Part shown: positions 7,140 to 15,102 of the stretch, piece after piece
Layout: the number at the start of each line of letters is the position of its first letter
How positions within the stretch are numbered: position 1 is the first letter of the stretch
NCBI RefSeq assembly: GCF_947489565.1
Contig: NZ_CANLEA010000030.1
Coordinates: forward strand, 1-60,348
Source: an uncultured Kordia sp.
Lineage (GTDB): Bacteria; Bacteroidota; Bacteroidia; Flavobacteriales; Flavobacteriaceae
Length of the DNA: 60,348 bases
Direction: 5' to 3'
The notes under the pieces: generated by a model
The model's input: only the letters and a program-made list of their open reading frames with translations
What the model was told of the DNA's origin: nothing
Database searches by the model: none
Translations under genes and position numbers: made by a program

Positions 7140-8306
7140 TTAATTCTTTCTAGGATAGGTTCGTCCATTCAAAAACTTACCAATAAACGTGCTACGAACA
7201 CAGTAATGATACGTAACAAAACAGATAATGGTAGTTGCAGTGGTAACCAATAAAAATTTTGAAATTCCATCAAGTGGTACGTTCCATAAGAGAATTGGAA
7301 ATAGAGCTGTCAGTGGCAAATGAATTAAATATACCCAATATGAAGCATCAGAAATATAGCGCATTCGCTTAGAATGTTTGCTTCCGTAGCGAATAAACAA
7401 TCCTGTAATTCCAAAAATAAAAAGCCAAACGGTTAAGGAGCTTAATGTGATTAAGATTGGAGAATTGCTATTTGGTTTTAAATCTAAATCTGCGAATTCA
7501 ATGAGAATACCTTGTGTCATCACTAGTAAAATAGCTGTAATTACAGTGAGCCAATCATATTTTATAAGTGTGTGTAAATGTTGTTTGGAAGTATACAATA
7601 TCCATCCGATAAGGTAGAATGATGTATAATATAAGAACGTGGCAACATCTGGTGTAAGCGAAGTAGAAGACGCAACCATTGGTGTTTTTAAAAAGGTCAA
7701 AATCACAAATGTCATTCCTGAAAAGGCAAGAATGCGTGCTAGCGGTCTTTGGAAAATCCAACTTCCAATAGTTTTAATCTTTTGTGATAGCTTTGGCGTT
7801 TTCTGGGCCATAAACGCTAGGATGCAAGCAAATGCTGTTGCGTAGATCAAATAATACAAAAACCATAAGTGCGACGTACTTTTTGGAATGTAAAAGTTGA
7901 ATTCTGAAAAAGGCGCTAAGGTATTTGTCAAGGCGTGTTCATTGCCTTGAAATGTTTGGCTGGCATAATCAAATGAAAACTGTACGATAGGAGCGAGGAT
8001 GATCAAAAAAACAATAAACGGAAATACAATTCTAGCGATTCTATTTTTGATCATTTTTTTGGGACTTCGCTCATAAAAAAGCATAGCGCCAAAAAAACCT
8101 GCAATTAGGAAAAAGATGGGCATGCGAAACGAATGAATCATCAACACTAAAAAGTCGGTGGCAATATTGGTAGAAGCTGTATCTTTTATCACCCAAACAT
8201 TTCCATGATTCGTTACATTATAGGTCAATGCCGAGTGCAATACCAAACCAAGCATCATCATGATGGCGCGTAAAGAATCGAAAGAATGTATGCGTTGTGT
8301 TTTCAA
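7140..8306 (-). CDS. Acyltransferase 3 family membrane protein
   Basis: The 388-residue integral membrane protein has about ten hydrophobic segments and the family's N-terminal signature: R-x4-D-S-L-R-A at residues 5-14 and the catalytic-type His24 (LVLHSALT). Proteins of this family (OafA, OpgC, NodX-like) transfer acetyl or succinyl groups to sugars or lipids across the inner membrane; the acceptor here is unknown. The start is TTG at 8306: an in-frame stop lies just upstream, and the first ATG would remove part of the R-x4-D motif. The gene appears monocistronic, ending about 55 bp upstream of the regulator region. Confidence 0.85.
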   Translation of the reverse strand: MKTQRIHSFDSLRAIMMMLGLVLHSALTYNVTNHGNVWVIKDTASTNIATDFLVLMIHSFRMPIFFLIAGFFGAMLFYERSPKKMIKNRIARIVFPFIVFLIILAPIVQFSFDYASQTFQGNEHALTNTLAPFSEFNFYIPKSTSHLWFLYYLIYATAFACILAFMAQKTPKLSQKIKTIGSWIFQRPLARILAFSGMTFVILTFLKTPMVASSTSLTPDVATFLYYTSFYLIGWILYTSKQHLHTLIKYDWLTVITAILLVMTQGILIEFADLDLKPNSNSPILITLSSLTVWLFIFGITGLFIRYGSKHSKRMRYISDASYWVYLIHLPLTALFPILLWNVPLDGISKFLLVTTATTIICFVTYHYCVRSTFIGKFLNGRTYPRKN

Positions 8307-8594
8307 AGAAGCTTTTTAATGTTTTATAAATGTGCAGAATATTTGTTATCTGCAAAAATCGCGAAAAATAGGTAAAGAATTTGTGAGTTTAGGTCAGAAA
8401 TTTTTGAAATATACAAAATGTATTTAATTCAAATGATTTCAATCAATTTTGTGATTATTTCTTGCTAGGTTTCTAATGATTTAACGGATTGAAAAATAGT
8501 ATTTTACAGAGAATAATGGCGTGAATGAAAGTGTTATTGTCTTATTTATAAATCTGTTAATTCCTACTTTAGAAGTAACTTAAAACTATTAGTC

Positions 8595-8798
8595 ATGAAA
8601 AAAAAGAATCTTAAAAATTTAAATCTAAAAAAACAATCAATTTCTAACTTAGATAGCGGTGCTATAAAAGGCGGAACAGGACCTTCTATATTAACTTGTT
8701 TATCTTGCTGGTTTTGCCCAACTGTTACTTGTACCGAAGGTGACGTTTGTGATGTTTTAATTTCACTTGTAGATGATCAACTTTGTGTTGATATGTAG
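8595..8798 (+). CDS. GG-leader precursor peptide 3 (class I lanthipeptide-like)
   Basis: This is a 67-residue peptide. The leader is residues 1-27, with L-N-L-K-K-Q-S-I-S-N-L and IKGG at the end. The 40-residue core has six Cys, including TCLSCWFCPTVTCTEGDVCD. The stretch from CP to VCD aligns with precursor 2 without gaps, so the two are paralogues whose middle ring region is conserved while the ends differ. It lies alone between the acyltransferase and ruvX, in front of a clear terminator. Confidence 0.78.
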   Translation: MKKKNLKNLNLKKQSISNLDSGAIKGGTGPSILTCLSCWFCPTVTCTEGDVCDVLISLVDDQLCVDM

Positions 8799-8816
8799 TC
8801 AAAGATAGCTACTATT

Positions 8817-8853
8817 AAAAAGTTGCAGTTTGTATTTAAGTTGCAACTTTTTA
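8817..8853 (+). terminator. Terminator after precursor 3
   Basis: The arms AAAAAGTTGCA and TGCAACTTTTT pair perfectly around a 14-nt loop and end in a T run, 18 bases after the precursor stop. Confidence 0.75.
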
Positions 8854-8978
8854 ATAACTTTTCTAAAGACCATCAATTTGATGTGTCAATTCTTCAATTT
8901 TTTCATGCTTTACAATTCAGTTTTCCATCCTTAGAGCAATAATTCTACTAATTTTTATACACATTGAAATATAAAGCT

Positions 8979-8986
8979 TATTTTTG
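8979..8986 (+). promoter_or_regulatory. -7 promoter element of ruvX
   Basis: TATTTTTG fits TAnnTTTG exactly, 13 bases upstream of the chosen ATG. It overlaps the TTG at 8984, which argues against the longer reading frame start. Confidence 0.45.
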
Positions 8987-8998
8987 CCAAAAATTTAC

Positions 8999-9406
8999 AT
9001 GGCGCGTATTCTAGCGATTGATTATGGGAAGAAACGAACGGGAATTGCTGTTACCGATGAGATGCAATTGATTGCCTCAGGTTTAACGACTGTTCGTACG
9101 CACGATTTAATCAATTTTTTAAAAGAATATGTTGCCAAAGAAAATGTGGAATTGTTTTTGGTAGGTGAACCCAAACAAATGAACAATGAAGCTTCCGAAA
9201 GTGAAGTGTTGATCAAAGAGTTTGTTCGTTTGTTAACCAAAGCCATTCCAACAATCCCGATAAAACGTATTGACGAGCGTTTTACTTCAAAAATGGCGTT
9301 TCAAACCATGATTGATAGCGGATTGAAAAAGAAACAACGTCAAAATAAAAGTTTAATAGATGAAATAAGTGCAACTATTATATTGCAATCTTATCTATAC
9401 AAATAG
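8999..9406 (+). CDS. ruvX: Holliday junction resolvase-like nuclease (YqgF/RuvX)
   Basis: The 135-residue protein has the RNase H-like YqgF fold signatures: ILAIDYGKKRTGIAVTD with D8, LFLVGEPKQMN, the D-E-R-F-T motif, and a C-terminal IDEISATIIL acidic site. Family members act in 16S rRNA 5'-end processing and have been proposed as Holliday junction resolvases. The TTG five codons upstream is rejected in favour of ATG because it overlaps the promoter element. The stop codon is followed after 7 bp by def, a pairing common in Flavobacteriia. Confidence 0.92.
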   Translation: MARILAIDYGKKRTGIAVTDEMQLIASGLTTVRTHDLINFLKEYVAKENVELFLVGEPKQMNNEASESEVLIKEFVRLLTKAIPTIPIKRIDERFTSKMAFQTMIDSGLKKKQRQNKSLIDEISATIILQSYLYK

Positions 9407-9413
9407 TACAAAT

Positions 9414-10004
9414 ATGATATTACCAATTGTCGCTTTTGGCGATCCTATATTACGAAAAGTAGCGAAAGATATTACGCCAGAGTATCCTAATTTAGATACC
9501 TTGCTTGAAAATATGTTTGAAACCATGTACAACGCTTATGGTGTTGGACTGGCAGCTCCACAAATTGGACTTCCAATCCGTTTATTTATGGTAGATGCCA
9601 CTGGATTTGCTGACGATGAAGAGTTAGACGAAGCTCAAAGGAAACAACTAGAAGGAATGAAAAAGGTATTCATTAACGCTAAAATTTTAGAGCGTGATGG
9701 AGAACCTTGGGTTTTTAACGAAGGTTGTTTGAGTATTCCAGATGTTCGTGAAGATGTTTTTCGTCCAGAAAGTATCAAGATTGAATATTATGATGAAAAT
9801 TTTGAGAAGCATGTAGAAGAATTTGACGGTTTGGCTGCACGTGTAATTCAGCACGAATACGATCATATTGAAGGAATTTTATTTACCGATAAACTATCTG
9901 CTCTAAAAAGACGTTTATTAAAAGGACGATTGACAAATATTTCGCGTGGACGCATTAAAGTAGATTACAAAATGCGTTTCCCAGATGCAAAGAAAATGCG
10001 CTAG
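9414..10004 (+). CDS. def: Peptide deformylase
   Basis: The 196-residue protein has all three metal-site motifs of class I deformylases: GVGLAAPQ at 43-50, EGCLS at 103-107 (Cys105 ligand) and the HEYDH box at 147-151 (ligands His147 and His151, catalytic Glu148). It removes the formyl group from the N-terminal methionine of nascent proteins. ATG 9414 is chosen over an upstream frame overlapping ruvX, because MILPIVAFGDPILR is the standard family start. It is probably co-transcribed with ruvX. Confidence 0.97.
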   Translation: MILPIVAFGDPILRKVAKDITPEYPNLDTLLENMFETMYNAYGVGLAAPQIGLPIRLFMVDATGFADDEELDEAQRKQLEGMKKVFINAKILERDGEPWVFNEGCLSIPDVREDVFRPESIKIEYYDENFEKHVEEFDGLAARVIQHEYDHIEGILFTDKLSALKRRLLKGRLTNISRGRIKVDYKMRFPDAKKMR

Positions 10005-10102
10005 TTAATTCAGCCTGCAATTTTGATGATTGTTTGTAATTTATCAAAATTAAGATTCACTAAAAATAACGTTAAAAAAAGTGATGGAATACCTACAATC
10101 TG

Positions 10103-10110
10103 TATATTTG
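10103..10110 (+). promoter_or_regulatory. -7 promoter element of the DUF5606 gene
   Basis: TATATTTG matches TAnnTTTG and ends 25 bases before the ATG at 10136. The 130-bp gap after def thus seems to hold a separate promoter. Confidence 0.5.
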
Positions 10111-10135
10111 CCATCCTTAGTAGAAAAAATATAAT

Positions 10136-10549
10136 ATGAGTTTAGAAAAAATATTAGCTATTTCTGGAAAGCCAGGACTTTATGAATTGAAAACACAAAC
10201 GCGTAATGGTTTTGTGGCAGAATCTTTATCTGATGGTAAAAAAATCTCGGTAAGTCTGCGTCATAATGTAAGTTTACTATCTGAAATTGCCATCTATACA
10301 TACACGGAAGAAATTCCTTTAGGTGATGTTTTAGAAAAAGTAAAACAAAAAGAAAACGGAGCTGCAACTTCAATAAATCATAAAGAATCTAAGACGGTAT
10401 TAACAAATTACTTCTCAGAAGTATTACCAGATTACGATGAAGATCGTGTATATCCAAGTGATATTAAAAAGGTAATTCAGTGGTATAATTTATTGCATTC
10501 AAAAGGAATCACAGATTTTACAGCAGAAGCTTCATCTGAAGAAGAATAA
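10136..10549 (+). CDS. DUF5606 family protein
   Basis: The 137-residue cytoplasmic protein begins MSLEKILAISGKPGLYEL, which I recognise as the start of the DUF5606 family found near def and mazG in Flavobacteriia. The N-terminal half looks like a small beta-barrel (GLYELKTQTRNGFVAESLSDGKK), and the C-terminal part is acidic and helical. No enzymatic motif is visible and the function is unknown. It has its own promoter element and ends before a perfect palindromic terminator. Confidence 0.8.
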   Translation: MSLEKILAISGKPGLYELKTQTRNGFVAESLSDGKKISVSLRHNVSLLSEIAIYTYTEEIPLGDVLEKVKQKENGAATSINHKESKTVLTNYFSEVLPDYDEDRVYPSDIKKVIQWYNLLHSKGITDFTAEASSEEE

Positions 10550-10575
10550 CATATAGTTACCCAAAGTTTAGTCAT

Positions 10576-10607
10576 AAAAAAAATCCAGCAATTGCTGGAT
10601 TTTTTTG
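10576..10607. terminator. Bidirectional terminator
   Basis: The perfect palindrome AAAAATCCAGCAATTGCTGG continues into the complementary T run, between converging genes, so it can end transcription from both sides. Confidence 0.9.
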
Positions 10608-10624
10608 TTTTGTATATAAAAAGG

Positions 10625-11113
10625 TTACTTCTTTTTTATAACTGAATTTGCTGCCTTGTTGATAGCATCTACATACTTCTGGTCAACACCTACTTCAGAC
10701 ATTCCCATAAACATAGTACATGTTTCTGCATCACGCTTTGTGCAATATACAACACAGTCAATAACACCTTGTGGACTATCGCTTGTGCCTTTTAAGAAAA
10801 CTACTTTTACGCCATTCATCGTTTTTTCCCCTTTATCAGAAACTTTAAATTCTGGCGGTAAGTTTCCTTCAAGTTTTGTTTTGGCATTTTCGTAAGTTTC
10901 AGGAACTACCATTCCCATTATCATCACTTGTGGAGTTTGAGATACGTACATGTTTGTAGACATTTTCTGGAACAACTCTGTGTCCACTTCCATATTCAAC
11001 TCAATACTAGCCATTTCCATAGCTAATGCTTGCTTTTCAGCTTCATCTTCTTGTGCTTGCACTGTAAACGTAGCTACAAACAGCATACATAGTGCGATTA
11101 GTGTTTTTTTCAT
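10625..11113 (-). CDS. Secreted protein of unknown function
   Basis: The 162-residue protein has a clear Sec signal peptide (MKKTLIALCMLFVATFTVQA, cleavage expected after A-Q-A or nearby). The mature part has an amphipathic N-terminal helix, then a mixed alpha/beta region with three Cys near residues 120-133 (VIDCVVYCTKRDAETC). I do not recognise the family. It sits on the minus strand between DUF5606 and the DinB gene, interrupting the def-DUF5606-mazG order often seen in this family. Confidence 0.7.
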   Translation of the reverse strand: MKKTLIALCMLFVATFTVQAQEDEAEKQALAMEMASIELNMEVDTELFQKMSTNMYVSQTPQVMIMGMVVPETYENAKTKLEGNLPPEFKVSDKGEKTMNGVKVVFLKGTSDSPQGVIDCVVYCTKRDAETCTMFMGMSEVGVDQKYVDAINKAANSVIKKK

Positions 11114-11217
11114 TGTAATTATAAGTTTGTTATTTCAAAAATACGGAATAGTTTTGAGCATTATTGCGAATCCGTACGTTATTTATAGTTGTGTAGGCAT
11201 AAAGCGTGCCATACTTT

Positions 11218-11290
11218 GATAGACTCAGTATGAACATTTTGATAATATGAGTCTAACATGTCTAACAATCTAGGAAGTCTAACTATCTAA
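11218..11290. repeat. GTCTAACA/ATCTA phrase repeats
   Basis: Short phrases (GAGTCTAACATG, TCTAACAATCTAGG, AAGTCTAACTATCTAA) are repeated irregularly downstream of and into the last codons of the DinB gene. A similar phrase array occurs at 4100-4155. Confidence 0.45.
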
Positions 11291-11722
11291 TAACCTTCGA
11301 TGATAATTAATTTGTCCCACATGATAACTCAAATGCCAAAGTAAGTGCAGCAACATCAATTCATACGAAGGAATGACACCATCTTTTTCAATAGGATAAT
11401 TTTCTTGTAAACGATCTTCAGGAAAGTTTTGTAAAGCGGTTAATACGATTTCCTTTACATCAACAATTTCTGCAAGCAACGTAGCTTTCGGAACATCTTT
11501 CGTATTAAATTCCGCTTCGCGTTGACGAACATAATCAGTATTTCCCATATGTCTACCAATAAAATGATTTAGGTTTCCAATAAGGTGTAAACACAAGTTT
11601 CCTGCGCAATTGGAAATATTTTCTGTGACTTTCCACAGTATAGTTTCGTCTTTGTATTGTTCAATTTCTGAAGCAAGTCGGTCAATTTCTCGGTCAAATA
11701 TTCTTATGATAGAAGTTTTCAT
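11279..11722 (-). CDS. DinB-family protein (DUF1572-like)
   Basis: The 147-residue four-helix protein has the metal-ligand histidines expected in the DinB superfamily: one in LIGNLNHFIGRHMG and a pair in HLLWHLSYHVGQINYHRR. DinB proteins are metal-binding, with thiol-dependent transferases among known relatives; the substrate here is unknown. A TTG-started extension to 11773 exists, but ATG 11722 begins the first helix and is preferred. It diverges from mazG. Its last codons lie in a GTCTAAC phrase repeat. Confidence 0.8.
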   Translation of the reverse strand: MKTSIIRIFDREIDRLASEIEQYKDETILWKVTENISNCAGNLCLHLIGNLNHFIGRHMGNTDYVRQREAEFNTKDVPKATLLAEIVDVKEIVLTALQNFPEDRLQENYPIEKDGVIPSYELMLLHLLWHLSYHVGQINYHRRLLDS

Positions 11723-11805
11723 GAAGTGTAGTTTTAGTGAATTAAAAATACGATTATTGTCTGCCTTCTCCAATGAAAAATAGCGTAGAATGTTTCTAAA
11801 ATGAC

Positions 11806-11813
11806 TAGCTTTG
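11806..11813 (+). promoter_or_regulatory. -7 promoter element of mazG
   Basis: TAGCTTTG fits TAnnTTTG, 22 bases before the mazG ATG at 11836. Confidence 0.45.
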
Positions 11814-11835
11814 CCATTCTTATAGATGACAACTT

Positions 11836-12609
11836 ATGAACTCCAGAAAAGCACAATTAGAAGCCTTTGACCGTTTGTTAACCATTATGGATGAATTGCG
11901 TGAGCAGTGTCCGTGGGATCGAAAACAAACCTTGCAAAGTCTCCGTCATTTAACGATTGAAGAAACCTATGAATTGGGCGATGCAATCCTCGAAAATGAT
12001 TTGGATGAAGTGAAAAAGGAATTGGGCGATTTACTCTTGCATATTGTGTTTTATGCGAAAATTGGCAGCGAAACAAAAGATTTTGATATTGCGGATGTTG
12101 CCAATGGAATTTGTGAAAAACTCATCAATCGTCATCCACATATTTACGGCGATGTTGAGGTAAATGATGAAGAAGATGTAAAACGCAATTGGGAGAATTT
12201 AAAGCTAAAAGAAGGCAAGAAATCTGTTTTGGAAGGTGTTCCAAAGAGTTTGCCGGCTTTAGTGAAAGCAAATCGTATTCAAGATAAAGTTGCAGGTGTT
12301 GGCTTTGATTGGGAAGAACCAGCGCAGGTTTGGGAAAAGTTACAAGAAGAACTTTCTGAATTCCAAGAGGAAGTTGCTAAAGGTGATGAGCAAGCAATGG
12401 AATCTGAGTTTGGTGATGTTATGTTCTCCATGATCAATTATGCACGCTTTTTAAAGATTGATCCTGAAAATGCACTGGAACGTACGAATAAGAAATTCAT
12501 CAAACGCTTTCAATATTTAGAGCAAAAAGCAGCTGGACTTAACAAGAAACTTTCAGATATGACACTTGCAGAGATGGATGTTTTTTGGGAAGAAGCTAAG
12601 AAGCTCTAA
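11836..12609 (+). CDS. mazG: Nucleoside triphosphate pyrophosphohydrolase MazG
   Basis: The 257-residue protein has two MazG domains. The N-terminal one carries CPWDRKQT and the metal-binding E42-E43-x2-E46 with E62-x2-D65. The C-terminal one carries a second E-x-E-L-x-E helix and GDVMFSMINYARF. The enzyme hydrolyses (d)NTPs to monophosphate and pyrophosphate, cleaning the nucleotide pool and, in E. coli, affecting ppGpp signalling. It has its own promoter element and ends in a strong terminator at 12755. Confidence 0.94.
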   Translation: MNSRKAQLEAFDRLLTIMDELREQCPWDRKQTLQSLRHLTIEETYELGDAILENDLDEVKKELGDLLLHIVFYAKIGSETKDFDIADVANGICEKLINRHPHIYGDVEVNDEEDVKRNWENLKLKEGKKSVLEGVPKSLPALVKANRIQDKVAGVGFDWEEPAQVWEKLQEELSEFQEEVAKGDEQAMESEFGDVMFSMINYARFLKIDPENALERTNKKFIKRFQYLEQKAAGLNKKLSDMTLAEMDVFWEEAKKL

Positions 12610-12627
12610 ATGTAAAAGTGCGTGATA

Positions 12628-12730
12628 CGTCATTACGAGGAAGCATGACGAAGTAATCTTTTCCAAATAATAACTAATTCTTCTTTGAAGAAAAAGACTG
12701 CCACGACACACGTGTCTCGCAGTGACGAAT
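12628..12730. repeat. Dispersed CGTCATTACGAGGAAGC repeat
   Basis: CGTCATTACGAGGAAGCATG followed by GACGAAGTAATC, and ~55 bases later CTGCCACGAC...TCGCAGTGACG. This arrangement of a short repeat with inverted CGTCA/TGACG ends is one I know from many Bacteroidota intergenic regions. It lies between mazG and its terminator. Confidence 0.65.
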
Positions 12731-12754
12731 TATAGAATATTATTTCTGATACAG

Positions 12755-12787
12755 AAAAGCCGTTTCAAATTGAAACGGCTTTTTTAT
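12755..12787 (+). terminator. Terminator after mazG
   Basis: GCCGTTTCAA/TTGAAACGGC arms with a short loop, an A run before and a T run after. The same stem sequence is used after pepD (55951-55986). Confidence 0.85.
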
Positions 12788-12796
12788 GTTTTAAAA

Positions 12797-12845
12797 CTCG
12801 AGCATTGAGCGGAGTCGAAATACGATATTTGAAACTTCTCAATAC
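12797..12845. repeat. GAGCATTGAGCGGAGTCGAAA repeat
   Basis: CTCGAGCATTGAGCGGAGTC followed by GAAATACG and a CTCAATACTGAAATCTCAAT segment. A related TTGACTTCGCTCAGCATACT string occurs near 4063. Short elements of this type are common between genes in Flavobacteriaceae. Confidence 0.45.
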
Positions 12846-12864
12846 TGAAATCTCAATTCTCAAA

Positions 12865-14982
12865 TTAAAGCGATCGCAACTGCTTTAATTTAGCTTTCCA
12901 AGTTTCCAAAGCTCTTTTGTGCTTCTCAATATCTTGATGTACTTTTTTCAGCATTGGACTGTTTGATGATGAATTTGAAAAGAATTGCAAGTTGTTTTCT
13001 AACTGACGCATTTCTGCTGTGATTTCATCAATTTTTCTACGAATAAAAATACGTTCCGAATTGATTTTTCCTTGATCCAAATTCTCCAAACGATTGGTGT
13101 ATTTGATCAACTCAGATTCTTGTTTGTCAATATTCAACTGATTAAACAATCCGTCAATAACTTTATTGAATTTATTGTCGATGTTCTTTTTGTTATAAGG
13201 AACTCTACCAATTGCTTTCCAATCGGCAATTTTAGCTTTTATAACATCAATATCTACTTTCGTATCGCCTGATAACTCCAAAGATTCCACATTGGCTAAG
13301 AATGCTTCTTTTTTCTCTAAAGCTTCATTTTCTTCAGCACTAGCTGCATTTTTCTGCTCGTGTAAACGATCAAAATAGTGATTACAAGCGTTTTTAAATT
13401 GCTTCCAAATCTTATCAGAGATTTTCTTTGGCACATGTCCAATCTTCTTCCAATCGGCTTGTACTTTCTTCATTTGTGGCGTCACACTTGCCCAATCGTC
13501 ACTTTCTTTTAACGATTCTGCTAGTTCGATCAACGCCATTTTTTTGGATAAATTATCTTGCTGTTCTTTCTTTAAAGATTTGTAGAATGCATTTTTGTTA
13601 GCATTAAACTCACGAACTGCTTGTTTAAATTTTGCCCACGTTTCTTCATTTACTTTTAAAGGAACCTTCCCTGCATTGAAGAAGGATTCACGTAGCTTTT
13701 CAATCTCTTTGATTTTATTTTGCCACTGATTGTGAACATTGTATTTCCCAGCAGATACTTCTTTAATTTTAGCAATAATTTCTTCTTTGATGACTAAATT
13801 TTGCTCGTAAACCTGATCTATATTTTTGAAATATTCTTGACGTCTATCGTGAATTACTTTCGTTGCAGCACTGAATCGATTCCAGATTTCTTCACGCAAG
13901 TCTTTTGCAACAGGTCCAACATCTTCTTTCCAAAGTCTGTGTAAATTTTGCAATTCGCGAAAAGCATGAATGATATTTTCTTCTTGTGCGAGTTCTTCGG
14001 CACGTGCTACAATCTTTTGTTTCTCTTCATAATTACGCTTAAAATCTAAATCACGAAGATCTCTATTTAAGTGTAAAAAGTCGTAAAAACGTTCAATGTG
14101 ATGGTGATACGTACGCCAAACATTGTTGTATTGCGTTTTTGGAATAGAACCTGCATTGCGCCAGTCTTCTTGAATTTGTTTGAAATGTTTGTAGGTTGTA
14201 TTGATGTTTTCTTCAACATTCAACAAACCTTTTAACTCTTCAATAATGGCTAAACGGCGTTCTAAATTTGAGTGTAAATCTTTCTCTAAATTTTTATAGT
14301 ATTCGTTGCGTTTGCTACGATATTCGTTGTAAGCAACATTGAATCTTCCTTTGATAGGTAATGAAAAATGGAAATCGATGATGTTTCCGCCTTCTGCTAA
14401 AAATTCCTCTTTGCGTTGTTCTAAAACTTCACTGAACTTTTGGTTGAACTCAGATTTAATTCCATCTACATGTTCCTTTATTGCTTGAACTCTTTCATTT
14501 TTGACCAATTTTTCCAATTCATCCACTAAGGCTTCTTTGGACATTGAATGATAATCTAGCACAGGAATTTCATGACGAACATTGGCACTTTCATCTTCGG
14601 CATCTTCTGCAACACTATCGTGTACTTCATTAACAGCTTCTTGATGTTCTTCAATGGTTTGTTCAGCTTCTTCCGTAGTTTTTGCTTCGGTTTCTACTGT
14701 AGTTTCAGCTTCAACTTCTTCTAACGTTTCAGTTTCAACTTCAACTTCAGTTTCAACTTCTTCTGATGTTTCAGTTTCGACTTCAACTTCAGTTTCAACT
14801 TCTTCTAACGTTTCAGTTTCAACTTCTGCTGAGGTTTCAATTTCGACTTCAATTTCAGTTTCAACTTCTTCCGTAGCTTTTACTTCTGGTTCTTCTGTAG
14901 TTTCTTCCGTAGGATCAGGAGTTGACTGATCTTCTAAATTTCCTTCTGCATCTTGCAGGTTATCATCTTTTTCTTCTAACAT
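12865..14982 (-). CDS. DUF349 repeat protein with Glu-rich N-terminal repeats
   Basis: The 705-residue protein has two parts. The first ~130 residues are an extremely acidic low-complexity region built from 14-residue repeats of the type E-V-E-T-E-T-x-E-E-V-E-T-E-V. The remainder is a series of about five to six helical DUF349 units, each with a conserved W (as in EDWRNAG, WKEDVGP, WAKFKQA, ADWKKIGHVP, ADWKAIGRVP). The predicted structure is a long coiled-coil rod. Function is not established; DUF349 proteins are usually cytoplasmic. ATG 14982 is preferred to GTG 15009. A homologue with this layout is usual in Flavobacteriaceae. Confidence 0.88.
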   Translation of the reverse strand: MLEEKDDNLQDAEGNLEDQSTPDPTEETTEEPEVKATEEVETEIEVEIETSAEVETETLEEVETEVEVETETSEEVETEVEVETETLEEVEAETTVETEAKTTEEAEQTIEEHQEAVNEVHDSVAEDAEDESANVRHEIPVLDYHSMSKEALVDELEKLVKNERVQAIKEHVDGIKSEFNQKFSEVLEQRKEEFLAEGGNIIDFHFSLPIKGRFNVAYNEYRSKRNEYYKNLEKDLHSNLERRLAIIEELKGLLNVEENINTTYKHFKQIQEDWRNAGSIPKTQYNNVWRTYHHHIERFYDFLHLNRDLRDLDFKRNYEEKQKIVARAEELAQEENIIHAFRELQNLHRLWKEDVGPVAKDLREEIWNRFSAATKVIHDRRQEYFKNIDQVYEQNLVIKEEIIAKIKEVSAGKYNVHNQWQNKIKEIEKLRESFFNAGKVPLKVNEETWAKFKQAVREFNANKNAFYKSLKKEQQDNLSKKMALIELAESLKESDDWASVTPQMKKVQADWKKIGHVPKKISDKIWKQFKNACNHYFDRLHEQKNAASAEENEALEKKEAFLANVESLELSGDTKVDIDVIKAKIADWKAIGRVPYNKKNIDNKFNKVIDGLFNQLNIDKQESELIKYTNRLENLDQGKINSERIFIRRKIDEITAEMRQLENNLQFFSNSSSNSPMLKKVHQDIEKHKRALETWKAKLKQLRSL

Positions 14983-15102
14983 CTTATAAATGTTTGGGTT
15001 CTTTTTCACGCTTTAAAGTACCGAATATACTAACAAGAAACAAAACGACAAAGTTTTACAGATGAGAAACTGCTATAATTGCAGTAAAATTTGTGATATT
15101 TT

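Noticed and set aside
14654-14929. 91-codon plus-strand frame rich in Ser/Val/Thr.
   Set aside because: It is the mirror of the Glu-rich repeats in the DUF349 gene; repeats of GAA-rich codons give open antisense frames.
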